64,000 nt of DNA from Hondaea fermentalgiana (taxonomy: Eukaryota; Sar; Bigyra; Thraustochytrida; Thraustochytriidae), in the NCBI GenBank assembly GCA_014084085.1, contig NPFB01000025.1, forward strand, positions 23,093 to 87,092. Reading direction: 5' to 3'. A program made the translations under genes and the position numbers. The notes beneath the pieces are model-generated. The model was not told where the DNA came from, made no database searches, and worked only from the letters and a program-made list of their open reading frames with translations. Numbering within the stretch: the stretch's first letter is position 1; each line of letters starts with the position of its first letter. Shown piece after piece: positions 1-10,190 of the stretch.

Positions 1-1104
1 GCTCGCCGCGCGGCGCCGGGCGCAGGCGGCCGAGCGGGGCGCCTCGAGGGTCCGAAGGCGCACTGCCGCCGCAAGTGGGCCCGCGCCTTTGCCGCACTTG
101 CGCGCCGCCCATTCCGCACTTGCGGCCGCCGCATACCCCACTTCCGCGCCGCGCGGGCACACTGACAGTGTCGCTGTCAGGGCAGCTAAAAATAGGCAAG
201 CCAAGCCACGCCTAGCCAGGCCACGCCGCGCCACGGCGGGCCGCAGCCCCCGGCCACGCCAGGCGCTGCACTGCTGCTGCCTGCGGCGGCGGCTGCGCAG
301 CTCAGCGAGCGAGCAGCCTCTGGCAGCGAGCGGCGCGGCCTCGGCGCGCCTCCCTCCCAGGTCGGTGCAGGCGCCTTGCAACTTGAACTTGACAGACAGA
401 AGGCGAGTTTTCTTACAGACAGTTAGTTATTTTTATTTTACTTTCGAGAGAAAGAAGCGCGGATATCCTCGACTTCGGAGAATGGCATATCCTAGGTTAA
501 AGGGAGAAGTGCCGCGCTGCGGGGACGCGATCCTGGAACCCTAGTCGCGGGAGCTGAAGCCTCGCCGCGGCGTGCGCAACGCAAAGCACACACCGTTTTG
601 CTTTGGCTTGTGCCATGGCGATTGAGAGCTTGTTGACAATCGCCAGTCGATGACGCGCGGGAGTGTGGGCCGGTGCAAGAGAGATCGTGATCCTTAGCCC
701 CACTCTTGACTTTATCAGGAGACGGCCGGGCCGGGGCGGGGCGGGCTGGGCCCCGGGCCCGGCGATGCCACGACTGCGCGGCGCCCGAGTTTCTCAACGG
801 ATATACGCGCAGAAGACAAGCAAAAAACAAGCAAATAGCAGGTTTCCTCCGACAGAAAACAACGAAAGAAACAGAACAACGTTCGCATGGCATGGCATGG
901 CATGGCATAGGTCCGTGATCAGAGGAGACCGTTCGACGTGGGGAAGACAGACAGAGACAGGCAGACAGACACCAAGCCGCACGGCGTGCGCAGCAGCAAG
1001 GGCGATAGCGCCCGCGCTCTGCTCTCGCCGAAAGAAACACGCAATCTCTCTGCTGGCAACTAGACGGGAGGGAGGGCGTTGCGGCCTAGGTGCGCGCGTA
1101 AAAC
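1..1104. other. GC-rich intergenic/5' leader, no gene supported
   Basis: No convincing coding region is visible. The first 400 bases are very GC-rich and open in several frames by composition alone. The right part is the presumed promoter and 5' leader of the C2/IQ gene that starts at 1105, and it holds a short CATGG pentanucleotide array. Confidence 0.5.
886..910. repeat. CATGG pentanucleotide microsatellite
   Basis: Four perfect CATGG copies (886-905) followed by a decayed CATAG copy, about 200 bp upstream of the C2/IQ gene start. Confidence 0.9.
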
Positions 1105-4100
1105 ATGAAGGTCCTCGTCCCGGGTGATTCCGGATTCGCGTCCGCCGCAGATGGACCCAAGACCTCGCCCTCTGTTGATGCAGAGTCTGTCGCAAAACTT
1201 CGCGAAGAAGTCGCAAGGCTTCGCGCAAAGGCCAAGAAGCATTCCTCGCCATCCACGGCTTCAAGCTTGCCTCGCGCAAAAACTCCATGCGTCGAATCAA
1301 GCTCTCCGAAAGCCCGCACAAAAAAATCTGGCAAACGGGTCCAGAGCGCTCGTAAGGCGCCCAAGCGCGGCAGCTCGCCCCAACTAAACTACATGCAAGA
1401 CCGCGCCCTCGAGGAAGCCGTCCTTAACCTGGCTGAGGAAGTACACTTCAGCCAGCGCGATCGTGACGATGCCGAAAACCTTCGCAAATTAGCATGGGGA
1501 CTCAAGTACCGTCTCGATCGCACGGAAAGCGAAAAGGCCAAGCTCGAGGCTGCGATTAGGGCCAAGGCAGCTCAGCTGCGTAAAGCGGAGAGCCAAGCCC
1601 GCAAAGCGAGGAAAGCCGCCAAGAACGCTTCGCCGGTCTCGAGACGACGACCACGACACGTCGAGGTCCTTGCCGAAGCTCGCGCGCTTGAGCTCGACTA
1701 TTTTGGCAACACCGGGCAGCGCCGTCCTGGCGGTCATGCTGGGATCTCCAGACGTGATCGCATGGCAATACGCGCACGAGTGAGAACCGCCGAAGAGGAG
1801 CGCCTCGCCGCAGAGTATGAATTCCAGCGACGCGAAGAAGCACTTGCCAAGGAAGAGGAGCGCCAGCGGCGTAAAGCAGAAAAGAGGCGTCGACATCGCC
1901 GTCGACAACAGGAAATGCGTGAGCAGCGCTTGCGCGAACTTCATCTCGAGTATCAACAAGAGTGGAGCCAGGCTCTTGGCCGCGCGCATCCCTCGGCAGT
2001 GCGCTCAAGACCACTTTCAGCCCTTCCTGCGACGGTGACAAGCTTAACGAGCCCGGTTGCTCTGGGACTAAACGGGACTTTTGTCGTTTGCGTTGTCGGG
2101 ACACAACTGCACACCAAAATCGCGGCCCCCCAAGCTGATCTCTGCCTTCGCCTCACCTTGCTGCCCGAGGGTCAGGCTTATGTGTTTTCTGCGCCTTTCG
2201 AAGCCCATGCCCCTGCACGCTTCTCGCGCGTGAGGAGTCATCACGCCATGCAAGGACAAGACGCTTATTTGCATCTCGAGCTTCACGACAGTCGCACGCT
2301 GCTTGCAGCTGCAGAAACAGAAATTACGGATTGTGTTCAGATGTCATCTCAGGGCGGCGGGATGGCCGTCACGAAGCAGGTCATTCTCAGCAATAGTTTT
2401 GGCATCGTCCAGATTCAAGTTGTCTTCGAACCTGCTCCCACCTCCGTGCATGCACCCGCGCTACCAAGCGTAATGGGCGTTCAAGTTCAACAGTCGCCTC
2501 TGGGGGCACTTTCTCGTATTGACGCAGGGGAAAACATATTCCATCGTCCAGGAACGCTCCGAGTACGAGTCGTTCGCGTCTCTCAAGTTCTACAGGAATT
2601 ACGGAATGTAGCTTGTGCGGTCTGCGTAGTCCTTCTTCCTTGGGGTCATCTCGTTCACACATCTGCAAAGCCTCTCAGCCACCATGAGGCAGCGTGGGCC
2701 GCAGCCGAAGCGACTTTCGATCTTCACTATCCGGGCGCTGTCCCAGAAGGGGTGCGTCCTTCTCTTCAGATTCAGGTCGGGGAAGCAGGCGTTTCTGTAA
2801 ACGCCTCTGCGGTGATCGAGCTCTTGCCATACCTCGGACAGGCCATGGAAACGCATCGTGTCAATGCGCAATTCGTCAATCATGCAGGTGCTTTCGCGGG
2901 AAATGTCGAGTTGCACATTGCCTTTGCAGATGGCCCAGCCCAGCACTTTCCCACCACGGACCCGCCGACGCCGTTATTTGGAGCAAGTTCGCCTCCTCCA
3001 TCATCAAACGTTTTGCAACCACCTGTGTTCACGCAACATGCCCCGCCTGTCTCGACGCAACAAACTTTTCCTGCGAATCTTTCTCTTCGTGGCTTGGAAT
3101 CAGCGAAATCCAAGAGCCCGAGCCCCATGGGTTTCGCTCGCGCGATGTTTTCAGGCCGCAAAGGCTCAACCTCTGAGAAAGTATCCGCGTCGAACATCGC
3201 AACACCCCTGCCGCAAATGCCATCTACATCGCAAGCAATGCCTCGAGGACCCAGCGCCCCACCTGACGAGCGACAGGCCGAACAATTTTCACAAAAAGGC
3301 ACTCTTTTTGTGGTTGTTTCCCATGCGAAAGGTCTTTTCAATACGCAGCATGTCATCAAACAGGACCCATATGTGCGTGCGGAACTTCCAGATGGAACAA
3401 ATGGACAAACCAAGGTCATTTCTCGTGGCGGTGTTGATCCGACCTGGGACGCGCACGAAGGCACGATTGAGTTGCGCTACAATGGCCTTGCAAAGGAGGC
3501 ACTATGGCCATCGATCGACCTTTTCGTGTTGGACAAGGAAATGATGCGTGCAGATCAACATATCGGCCAAACGCGTCTCTGGCTGACAGACCTTTCCCCT
3601 TCTGTCGTACGCCATGAAATTCCTCTGTCACACGAGGGCTCAGCCAAGTCGGGAGGAACAATCGTACTTGAGACATGGTTCAGACCGGACGAGGCTCCGC
3701 ATGTTTGGAGTGCCCAGCGTGGCGTTCTGACCGTGCAGGTTTCCTTGCCAAGCGCTCATCTACGCGCCACATTGCTTCCATGGAACGACGCCGTCGAGTC
3801 TCAAAATGGGCCTGTCCGGGTCGGTTATCCTGGAGCACCACCTGCAGGAGAGAGTCCGTGGGTCCAAATCGAGGTGGCTGGAAAAGGATTCTGTAGTCTT
3901 CCTCTCACCAAGAAGCTCTTTCAGCGCAAGCGAAGGCATTATGAAGTGACCCTCAAGACCAAAGATGGCCAAACTTCGGAGACGACAAGAGTAACACTTT
4001 CCTTCGAAGCAGCCACCACAGCTGCTCCGGAGGATGCGCATACGCTGCTGCGTCCTGTGGCGTCGCCTCGCTCAGCAGTGACCGAAGCTCCAACTACACT

Positions 4101-6939
4101 TAGTCCCAAGAACATATCCACAGCCCAGCAACTGGTGCTGCAAGCAATCCCCATTCGTGGTCGCGGTTTGCGCATCGTGCAGCACATTGGCAAGCAGGAC
4201 CCCTTCGTCAAGCTCACGCATCTACGTACAATGAAGAGCGTCAAGTGCAAATGCCATGCAAACGGAGGTTCTGACCCTTCCTGGGACATTGCGACGCATC
4301 AGGCAGACCTTCGTCTCGCTCTTGATGCTGTCGATTTTTCAGGCCCAGAGCAAGTCCTCATTGAGGTTTTCGACGCTGAGCTCATCATGCAGCATCGTAT
4401 GATTGGTAGCGCAGTGATTGATTTGTGGCAGGATGTCCTGCGTCATCCGAGTCACGGAACCGAAGTGCCCTTGAGCTTTCGCCTGCTGTGTCCTAAAGGC
4501 AGCGATGCAGGACTTCTGCAAATGCAAATGGCTCTGTACGATAGCACCGCATCCGAGGGACTGCAGCTGAGCCCGCGCTCCACAAAGCAACACATAATTT
4601 CACGCGAAGTGGCTCCTACGGCCGCAGACGACAACACGCTTGGTGTTCCTGTTCGCTCGATTTGGATGCGTCTGGTCCAGGGTGAACTGGAGAGCCCCAA
4701 AACTCTCTTGGGAGGGTCCACCATGGTGTACGCCGTCTTTTCTTACAAATCAACCCGAAAACGATTCACAAAGCGCGCAAGCGCATCTACAGGACATCCC
4801 TTGTGGCCCTCGGGCTCGGCGGACGTCTTTGTCGATGGGATCGACGCCGATGCAGGCGCGCTTGCAACTGAAACAGTGAACGTGACGCTCTTTGCGAAGA
4901 GACTGCCGAGAGATAAGATTCTTGGAAGCTGTGAGGTCCCTCTGTACGACATTCCATACGTGTACGAAGAAGAAATCGAGGACTTTTGCCAGGCCTCGAG
5001 ACGTTGGATTGAAGTCCGAGCTCCCAAAGATGGCGCAACATCGTCACTCCAAGCTTCAGCCAGAATCCAAGTCAGCGTGCTCTTCTTGAAACCACGTCCT
5101 GAGAGCGAGGCAGCTAAGCGCATTCAGGCTCTCCGCCGTAGACAAGTAGTGTGGCGAAAGGAAAGGGAATCTTCGCTGCAAAAGATTGCCGCAGCCAAGG
5201 AAATTCAACGGGTTCGTCGAGGCCTTATCGCGAGGCGCAAGGTCAATGAGTTGCGGCAAACAGAAGCAGAGCTGGAAATGCTCGATAGTTTTACGCGCCT
5301 CAATCTAGAGCGCGCGCAGGAGCGCATCGTTCGAGATACAGCGGCAGCTGTCAACATCCAGCGCTATGCTCGGGGTACGCTCGCGCGCAAGCGTTATCGT
5401 ATGGCCCGTACGACAAAAAGCGTCGTCTTGGTTCAATCTCTTGTTCGGGGGTTTCGACAGCGCAAGGCGTACCGCTTATTGCGGAAATCCGTTCCTCGAG
5501 GCTCACTTCGAGTGCGCGTGATTCGCGCCTTTGAACTGCGCAAGGCGCAATGGATTGGAAGACAAGACCCTTATGTCCGTATTTTGCTGGAGCCGGGACA
5601 CCACGAGAAGCAGACCAAGGTGCATAATAATGGAGGCCAAACTCCGAAATGGGACCAAATCCTCGACTTTGACTTTCCGCCTTCCGAAGACGCTTCTTGT
5701 CTCGACCTTGCCATCAAGGTCTCTGTCTTTGACAAGACTATGCTGGGCAAAGACAAGCTCATTGGAGCCTGCTCCACGTGGAACGCCTTCAAAGACCTTG
5801 TATTTGCCAACGAAACGGTGCGCGACAAACAGTACTTTATCGAGCTCGACGAAAAGGGCACAGTCGAGGTGCGTGTTTCATGGATTCCCGAATCCCATTT
5901 TCTCAATGCGGTTGCACGAATTCAGGCAATTCTGCGCGCCAAACTGGCCAAGGCACGCTACCAGGTCAAGCTCGCCGAGAGAGAGCAGGCAGTAGTAATT
6001 CAGCGGCAGGTCCGCGCGCACCTCGCCCGCAAAGAACTCCGTCGTCGACAGCGTCGTCTTCACCGCAACGCGCATCCAGAAAGCCGCACGGATTCTTTGC
6101 AGGACGCAGGACGAGAATTCTTTGCGGCGCGGCGTATTCAGGCAGTGTATCGAGGAAAACAGTCGCGTCGAGCGAGTTCGCTTGCGCTTGGTCAGCGTCT
6201 GCGTTCGCGTCATCCAGGCGATTCATTCGATAGCAAGGTGAATAGCAGTTCCCGAGACTCTGTCCTCGTCGAGCTGCGCAGCGTCGACACAATTTCGCAC
6301 TTTCAGCGTCGCAACCAACGACGCCCAACGCTTTCCGTGTTTGCCAAAACATTCGCGATCCGCGCAACCCTTCGCCCCAAGGGAACCTCCGCGACATCGT
6401 CCATCATTAACCCGCAACACGTTCTTGATCATGAAATCCTTCATCTCGAGATTCCCGTGATGCGGTCCCCGACAGACTGGCCGACGCTTGAGGTTGAGCT
6501 GTTGCGCCCATCTCTACTTGGCACTTCCTTTTCGACACTTGCAAGGGCGGAGCTTCCTCTTCTCGACGAGATGCACAACAGAGGCGAGGCCATCCCGGTC
6601 GCACTGGATTTGGTGGACACGCGCGGTGCCGTCTACGGCGTTCTTCATGCCTCGATTGCTTTCCATTACCACGGCGCTACGGCGATCCCTCGCTTGGAAA
6701 TGCCGTTTGAAGAAGAACATCAAACCACGGAGGCTCTGTTGGACCAGAAACTGCAGGACGAGATCGAGCGCAAATTGGCGCACGACGCGTTTCGGGAAAA
6801 CCTCGCCTCGACCTCGGGCTTCGACGATGAGACAGGCTCTGACGAGTCTAACGACGATGACTCTGATTCGGAGTCGGAGTCAGAGTCAGCGCTGACGTCG
6901 AGTGAATTGTCTCCGCGAGAGGAGGCCTTGCACAAATAG
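1105..6939 (+). CDS. Giant C2-domain / IQ-motif protein
   Basis: Single-exon gene for 1944 residues. An Arg/Lys/Glu-rich, coiled-coil-like N-terminus (about 30-290) is followed by several C2-type beta-sandwich units. Three are clear by the conserved KQDPYV / KQDPFV / RQDPYV core followed by a GG..P.WD block (starting near residues 730, 1008 and 1464); others near 320, 485 and 1190 are more divergent. About seven IQ calmodulin-binding motifs lie near 1330-1460 and 1590-1690 (patterns such as IQRYARGTLARKRY and IQAVYRGKQSRR). The C-terminus is an acidic Ser/Asp/Glu tail. C2 domains bind phospholipid, often with Ca2+, and IQ motifs bind calmodulin-like proteins, so a Ca2+-linked membrane or cytoskeletal scaffold is the natural inference. 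No enzymatic domain is seen. It resembles no single named family that I recognise. The start has A at -3 (AACATGA). The next gene is convergent, 40 bp downstream. Confidence 0.85.
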   Translation: MKVLVPGDSGFASAADGPKTSPSVDAESVAKLREEVARLRAKAKKHSSPSTASSLPRAKTPCVESSSPKARTKKSGKRVQSARKAPKRGSSPQLNYMQDRALEEAVLNLAEEVHFSQRDRDDAENLRKLAWGLKYRLDRTESEKAKLEAAIRAKAAQLRKAESQARKARKAAKNASPVSRRRPRHVEVLAEARALELDYFGNTGQRRPGGHAGISRRDRMAIRARVRTAEEERLAAEYEFQRREEALAKEEERQRRKAEKRRRHRRRQQEMREQRLRELHLEYQQEWSQALGRAHPSAVRSRPLSALPATVTSLTSPVALGLNGTFVVCVVGTQLHTKIAAPQADLCLRLTLLPEGQAYVFSAPFEAHAPARFSRVRSHHAMQGQDAYLHLELHDSRTLLAAAETEITDCVQMSSQGGGMAVTKQVILSNSFGIVQIQVVFEPAPTSVHAPALPSVMGVQVQQSPLGALSRIDAGENIFHRPGTLRVRVVRVSQVLQELRNVACAVCVVLLPWGHLVHTSAKPLSHHEAAWAAAEATFDLHYPGAVPEGVRPSLQIQVGEAGVSVNASAVIELLPYLGQAMETHRVNAQFVNHAGAFAGNVELHIAFADGPAQHFPTTDPPTPLFGASSPPPSSNVLQPPVFTQHAPPVSTQQTFPANLSLRGLESAKSKSPSPMGFARAMFSGRKGSTSEKVSASNIATPLPQMPSTSQAMPRGPSAPPDERQAEQFSQKGTLFVVVSHAKGLFNTQHVIKQDPYVRAELPDGTNGQTKVISRGGVDPTWDAHEGTIELRYNGLAKEALWPSIDLFVLDKEMMRADQHIGQTRLWLTDLSPSVVRHEIPLSHEGSAKSGGTIVLETWFRPDEAPHVWSAQRGVLTVQVSLPSAHLRATLLPWNDAVESQNGPVRVGYPGAPPAGESPWVQIEVAGKGFCSLPLTKKLFQRKRRHYEVTLKTKDGQTSETTRVTLSFEAATTAAPEDAHTLLRPVASPRSAVTEAPTTLSPKNISTAQQLVLQAIPIRGRGLRIVQHIGKQDPFVKLTHLRTMKSVKCKCHANGGSDPSWDIATHQADLRLALDAVDFSGPEQVLIEVFDAELIMQHRMIGSAVIDLWQDVLRHPSHGTEVPLSFRLLCPKGSDAGLLQMQMALYDSTASEGLQLSPRSTKQHIISREVAPTAADDNTLGVPVRSIWMRLVQGELESPKTLLGGSTMVYAVFSYKSTRKRFTKRASASTGHPLWPSGSADVFVDGIDADAGALATETVNVTLFAKRLPRDKILGSCEVPLYDIPYVYEEEIEDFCQASRRWIEVRAPKDGATSSLQASARIQVSVLFLKPRPESEAAKRIQALRRRQVVWRKERESSLQKIAAAKEIQRVRRGLIARRKVNELRQTEAELEMLDSFTRLNLERAQERIVRDTAAAVNIQRYARGTLARKRYRMARTTKSVVLVQSLVRGFRQRKAYRLLRKSVPRGSLRVRVIRAFELRKAQWIGRQDPYVRILLEPGHHEKQTKVHNNGGQTPKWDQILDFDFPPSEDASCLDLAIKVSVFDKTMLGKDKLIGACSTWNAFKDLVFANETVRDKQYFIELDEKGTVEVRVSWIPESHFLNAVARIQAILRAKLAKARYQVKLAEREQAVVIQRQVRAHLARKELRRRQRRLHRNAHPESRTDSLQDAGREFFAARRIQAVYRGKQSRRASSLALGQRLRSRHPGDSFDSKVNSSSRDSVLVELRSVDTISHFQRRNQRRPTLSVFAKTFAIRATLRPKGTSATSSIINPQHVLDHEILHLEIPVMRSPTDWPTLEVELLRPSLLGTSFSTLARAELPLLDEMHNRGEAIPVALDLVDTRGAVYGVLHASIAFHYHGATAIPRLEMPFEEEHQTTEALLDQKLQDEIERKLAHDAFRENLASTSGFDDETGSDESNDDDSDSESESESALTSSELSPREEALHK

Positions 6940-6979
6940 TTTGTTCTTGTCGACAATCAAATTCTTTTTTGTTTTACTG

Positions 6980-8026
6980 TCAGTGCTGCCTTTGCATCGT
7001 CGAAGCCTCTTCCGCCGATATTAATGATTGCGGCGGAAAGACTGACGGAATTATTGCTAGACTGGAGCGAGAAGAATCCATAGAGGCTGATTCACGTGGT
7101 TTGTGCAAGGTTCGTTCGAGCTCGCACCTCGCAAGTCGCTGCGCCTCTTGCTTTGCCTGAAGACGTTCAATGTGCTCTTGCTCTAGCTTTTCAAGCTTGC
7201 GAAGCTTACGGAGACGCCGTTTACGCTCAACCTCTTCCTTGCGAAGTTTTTCTTGCAAGTCGTGCTGTACCTTGGCGTGCCGTTCAGCCTCGGCTTGCGC
7301 TTTACTCAGACGAGCCGATTCTCTCATGGCTTTGATCTGCTCTCTTTTCGCAGCCACGGCTTCCTCTTCGGCTTGCTTTTGCTTGATCAGCGCTTGACGG
7401 ATCTCTTGTTTCGACTGTTTGATAATCCTTGCACTCTCTTTGCGCTGCACGCGCACAAGCGTTGCCGAGCGTGCTTTGGAAACGCGATGGATCTGATTTT
7501 GCAATGCGTTCCGTTCCTGAATAGCTTTGCGCATCGAGCCCTCTGCATTTCCGCGCACTGTTCCCTGCTCGTATTGCTTTGCACGCTGCATCGCTCGACG
7601 TTGCGTGACAATCTTAACATCTTGCTTTGCTTTGCGAATCTTTTGTTCTACCTTGGCCTCTTCGAGCTGCAAGAGCTTAATCCGATTTTCGAGCTTTCGG
7701 CAGTCCACGTCAAGCGTCTTGGTTTCCCGTCGAGCTCCTGACAGCCTTCGAATGGTCTCTGGTTCCCCTGTTGAAGGTCGCTGCCACGAGCGCGAGCCGC
7801 GCCCTGGCACTGTCTGCGGGCGGGGCCCTTCGCTCGAGCGTTTACCGCGTCGCAAGGATCCTTTTCGAGTCCCAGGCGCACGCCTTGAGCGGTCTGCGCT
7901 CTCGTCACCTCTCTCATCATTCTCCACTCTCTCGTCGTCCTCCGCATTTTCGTCAACCTCTTCTGCAAGCCTTTCCCGCGCGGAAAGGCTCGGCCACTCG
8001 AGGCCTTCGTGGCCGAGGTGAAGCAT
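6980..8026 (-). CDS. Charged coiled-coil protein, function unknown
   Basis: About 348 residues from the first in-frame ATG. The N-terminal third is acidic and Arg/Ser-rich; residues about 110-310 are a long Lys/Arg/Glu/Gln/Ala-rich helix typical of a coiled coil, with runs such as RKLRKLEKLEQEHIERLQ. The C-terminus is short and Ser-rich. No catalytic motif is seen. The frame stays open and basic upstream of the chosen ATG, to about 8185, without another Met. An upstream first exon is therefore possible, with GT donors near 8205-8230 on the minus strand; the start is uncertain. The gene is convergent with the C2/IQ gene. Confidence 0.65.
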   Translation of the reverse strand: MLHLGHEGLEWPSLSARERLAEEVDENAEDDERVENDERGDESADRSRRAPGTRKGSLRRGKRSSEGPRPQTVPGRGSRSWQRPSTGEPETIRRLSGARRETKTLDVDCRKLENRIKLLQLEEAKVEQKIRKAKQDVKIVTQRRAMQRAKQYEQGTVRGNAEGSMRKAIQERNALQNQIHRVSKARSATLVRVQRKESARIIKQSKQEIRQALIKQKQAEEEAVAAKREQIKAMRESARLSKAQAEAERHAKVQHDLQEKLRKEEVERKRRLRKLRKLEKLEQEHIERLQAKQEAQRLARCELERTLHKPRESASMDSSRSSLAIIPSVFPPQSLISAEEASTMQRQH

Positions 8027-8441
8027 TTTCGTGCGTTCGCTAACTCTTGTTGACGAAGCCGAACGACCGCGCGAGACGTCCGCGGTCACCTCAAGCGTGA
8101 GCTTACGCTTGAGCTTGCGCCTGGCCTTGAGTGCTCCGGACTTGCGCTGGCCGGGCCCTCCATCACTTGTCAGCCGGCCTGCTTTGCCTCACCTTGCGTC
8201 GCCTTACCTCGCTTTTCTTACCTCGTCCAATGCCTTATTACCACATGGAGACCGTTCCCGAGAGAACGGCCTCCACAACGGATAGCTGAGCTGGGAGCAG
8301 CTCCTCTCCTGCCGCAGCGCGTGCAGCACGAATGAGTCAGACCGACAGGACAGACGCAGCGCGGGCGACGCGGGCGGCGCGGTCGCTGTCACCCGCAAAG
8401 TTTAAGGCCAGGAAAGACTGGCGAAAGCGGAAAAGATCGCC
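8027..8441. other. Divergent intergenic region
   Basis: Spacer between the minus-strand coiled-coil gene and the plus-strand ankyrin/TPR gene, likely holding both promoters. Part of it may be an undetected first exon or intron of the minus-strand gene. Nothing else is supported. Confidence 0.4.
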
Positions 8442-9710
8442 ATGGAGGAGGAGCGACCGCGTGGCAAGTTCGCGCGAGTCGCCTCGCTATGGGATCTCGA
8501 CAAGACGGCCAAAATTGGCGATGACCACGCTCTGCTCGCCAAAAGACTCGCCGGGAGACCTGGAGAAGACCGGGATGCGGCATTGTTGGACGCTGCGCGC
8601 AGAGGTGCATCAGGGGTGGCCAAGAAACTTGGGCAGAATGGGGCCAACCCAAATGCTCGCGGGCCCCGTGGCCGCACTGCGCTTCATCTTGCCGCGCTCT
8701 CGGGGAATCTCGACACTGTTCGTGCCGTGCTCGAAGAGGGCGCTGACAAGAGCGTTCTGGACGATGCCAAGGCTGACGCTGCTGCTCTTGCACGGGCGAT
8801 TGGCAAGCATCATATCGCGCATGTAATTGATGCTTGGTCTTCACCATATGATGACCAGGTTTTCGGTTTCGGCGATGCGCAGGCTCCTGCAGAGCCGAGC
8901 GCTGCGCTCGCAACAAGAGATAACGTTCAACTTTTGGAAAGTGGAATTGCTCAAAAGCGGGCCGTCTTTGGAAGTCGTCACCCCGGTCTTGCTCCCACAC
9001 TGTCAAAGCTTGCTCAGGCATATGAATTAGCAGGCCGTCTGAAAGAGTCTGCGCAAGCCCAGCTAGAGGCTTGCGAGCTTGCTCCAACGCCAGAGCGCTA
9101 TTTTAGACTCGCTCGGGCTCGAATGGCCATCCGGGAACCCAAGGAAGCGGTTATTGCGTGCGAGCAAGGTCTTTTGCTTGTCCCAGGAATTTGTGATGCT
9201 GTGGCAGAAAGTGCAATGCGCCGACGGCTCTTGCTCGCACGGGGTGCTGCACAAGGTGCCGTCGGGGACTTTTGCGCCCAGGCAGACACCTACCGTCAAG
9301 TAGTAAGTCTCGCAGAAAGTAAGACAAGCAACAATGAAGACTTTTCGTTGGTGCGACCTCTTGTGGGTCTCGGTGAAGCGCTCGGGCGGCAGCGGGCACA
9401 TCGTGAGAGTGTTCAGATATTCGCGAGAGCACTTCAAATTGCCGATCGGCATCTTCCCTCTGCGCATTCTGATATTGGCATCATTATGGAGCATCTCGCA
9501 AATGCGCTCACGGACGCGCACGAGTTTCACAAAGCGCAGGCTCTGTATCGGCGAATTATGGAGATCCAGAGAGCCAACCGTCTCGACACGGGTGCAACGC
9601 ACGACCGCATGGCCACTAGCATCGTGCGGCAGCATAAATTCGCCAAAGATCAGCATCGCAAGCGTCGCGTCGAGGCATCATCACGACGAAGAAACCTGGT
9701 CAAGGGCTAG
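8442..9710 (+). CDS. Ankyrin-repeat and TPR-like protein
   Basis: 422 residues. Residues about 45-125 form two to three ankyrin repeats (GRTALHLAALSGNLDTVRAV is the clearest, preceded by a GANPNARGP turn). Residues about 165-400 are alpha-helical TPR-like repeats of the kinesin-light-chain type, with the pattern HPGLAPTLSKLAQAYELAGR and a second block HSDIGIIMEHLANALTDAHE. Both repeat types mediate protein-protein contacts, so an adaptor role is inferred; no enzymatic domain is visible. The ATG is the first after an in-frame TAA at about 8402 and has a strong context (GCCATGG). The C-terminus is basic. Confidence 0.8.
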   Translation: MEEERPRGKFARVASLWDLDKTAKIGDDHALLAKRLAGRPGEDRDAALLDAARRGASGVAKKLGQNGANPNARGPRGRTALHLAALSGNLDTVRAVLEEGADKSVLDDAKADAAALARAIGKHHIAHVIDAWSSPYDDQVFGFGDAQAPAEPSAALATRDNVQLLESGIAQKRAVFGSRHPGLAPTLSKLAQAYELAGRLKESAQAQLEACELAPTPERYFRLARARMAIREPKEAVIACEQGLLLVPGICDAVAESAMRRRLLLARGAAQGAVGDFCAQADTYRQVVSLAESKTSNNEDFSLVRPLVGLGEALGRQRAHRESVQIFARALQIADRHLPSAHSDIGIIMEHLANALTDAHEFHKAQALYRRIMEIQRANRLDTGATHDRMATSIVRQHKFAKDQHRKRRVEASSRRRNLVKG

Positions 9711-10190
9711 CCGAGTCGTTTCCTTGCAATTGATTGCTGCGATATAAGCCACGAAGGGACTTGGTGTCCACCAAAGCTGCGTTATGCAAAGCCCGTCTGT
9801 CTGAAGACCTCACGCTATACCAACCCAACTTCAGTCTTCTCATACAGCGTGCACATGTTATTGGCGTATTGTCTCCGAGTGAGCCTCCAAGGCGCACTGA
9901 AGTGCCCAGAGTTCAAAAGCTACGAGCTTGGGCATACAGCAAACAAACCTTGGAACCCACCGCCCCTTGCGTCTTGCGCGTCCGCGGGCTGCAGCTGGCC
10001 CTTCGCTGCGCGCGCGCAGGAGACGCGGCCCCGCGGAAGAAAGCACCCGCGCGCCCGCACAGGCTTCCCGCCTTGCCTCGCGCTGGCCGCAGAGCGCGGG
10101 CGTCAAGAGTTGCAGCGGAGGATCAGCTCTTTGTCTCTGTGTGATCTAACGACGAGGCTAACGACGACGAGGGCGACGAGGAGGTGAACC
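9711..10190. other. Intergenic region upstream of POLD2
   Basis: 480 bp between two same-strand genes. The right half is GC-rich 5' leader. No further gene or RNA recognised. Confidence 0.4.
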
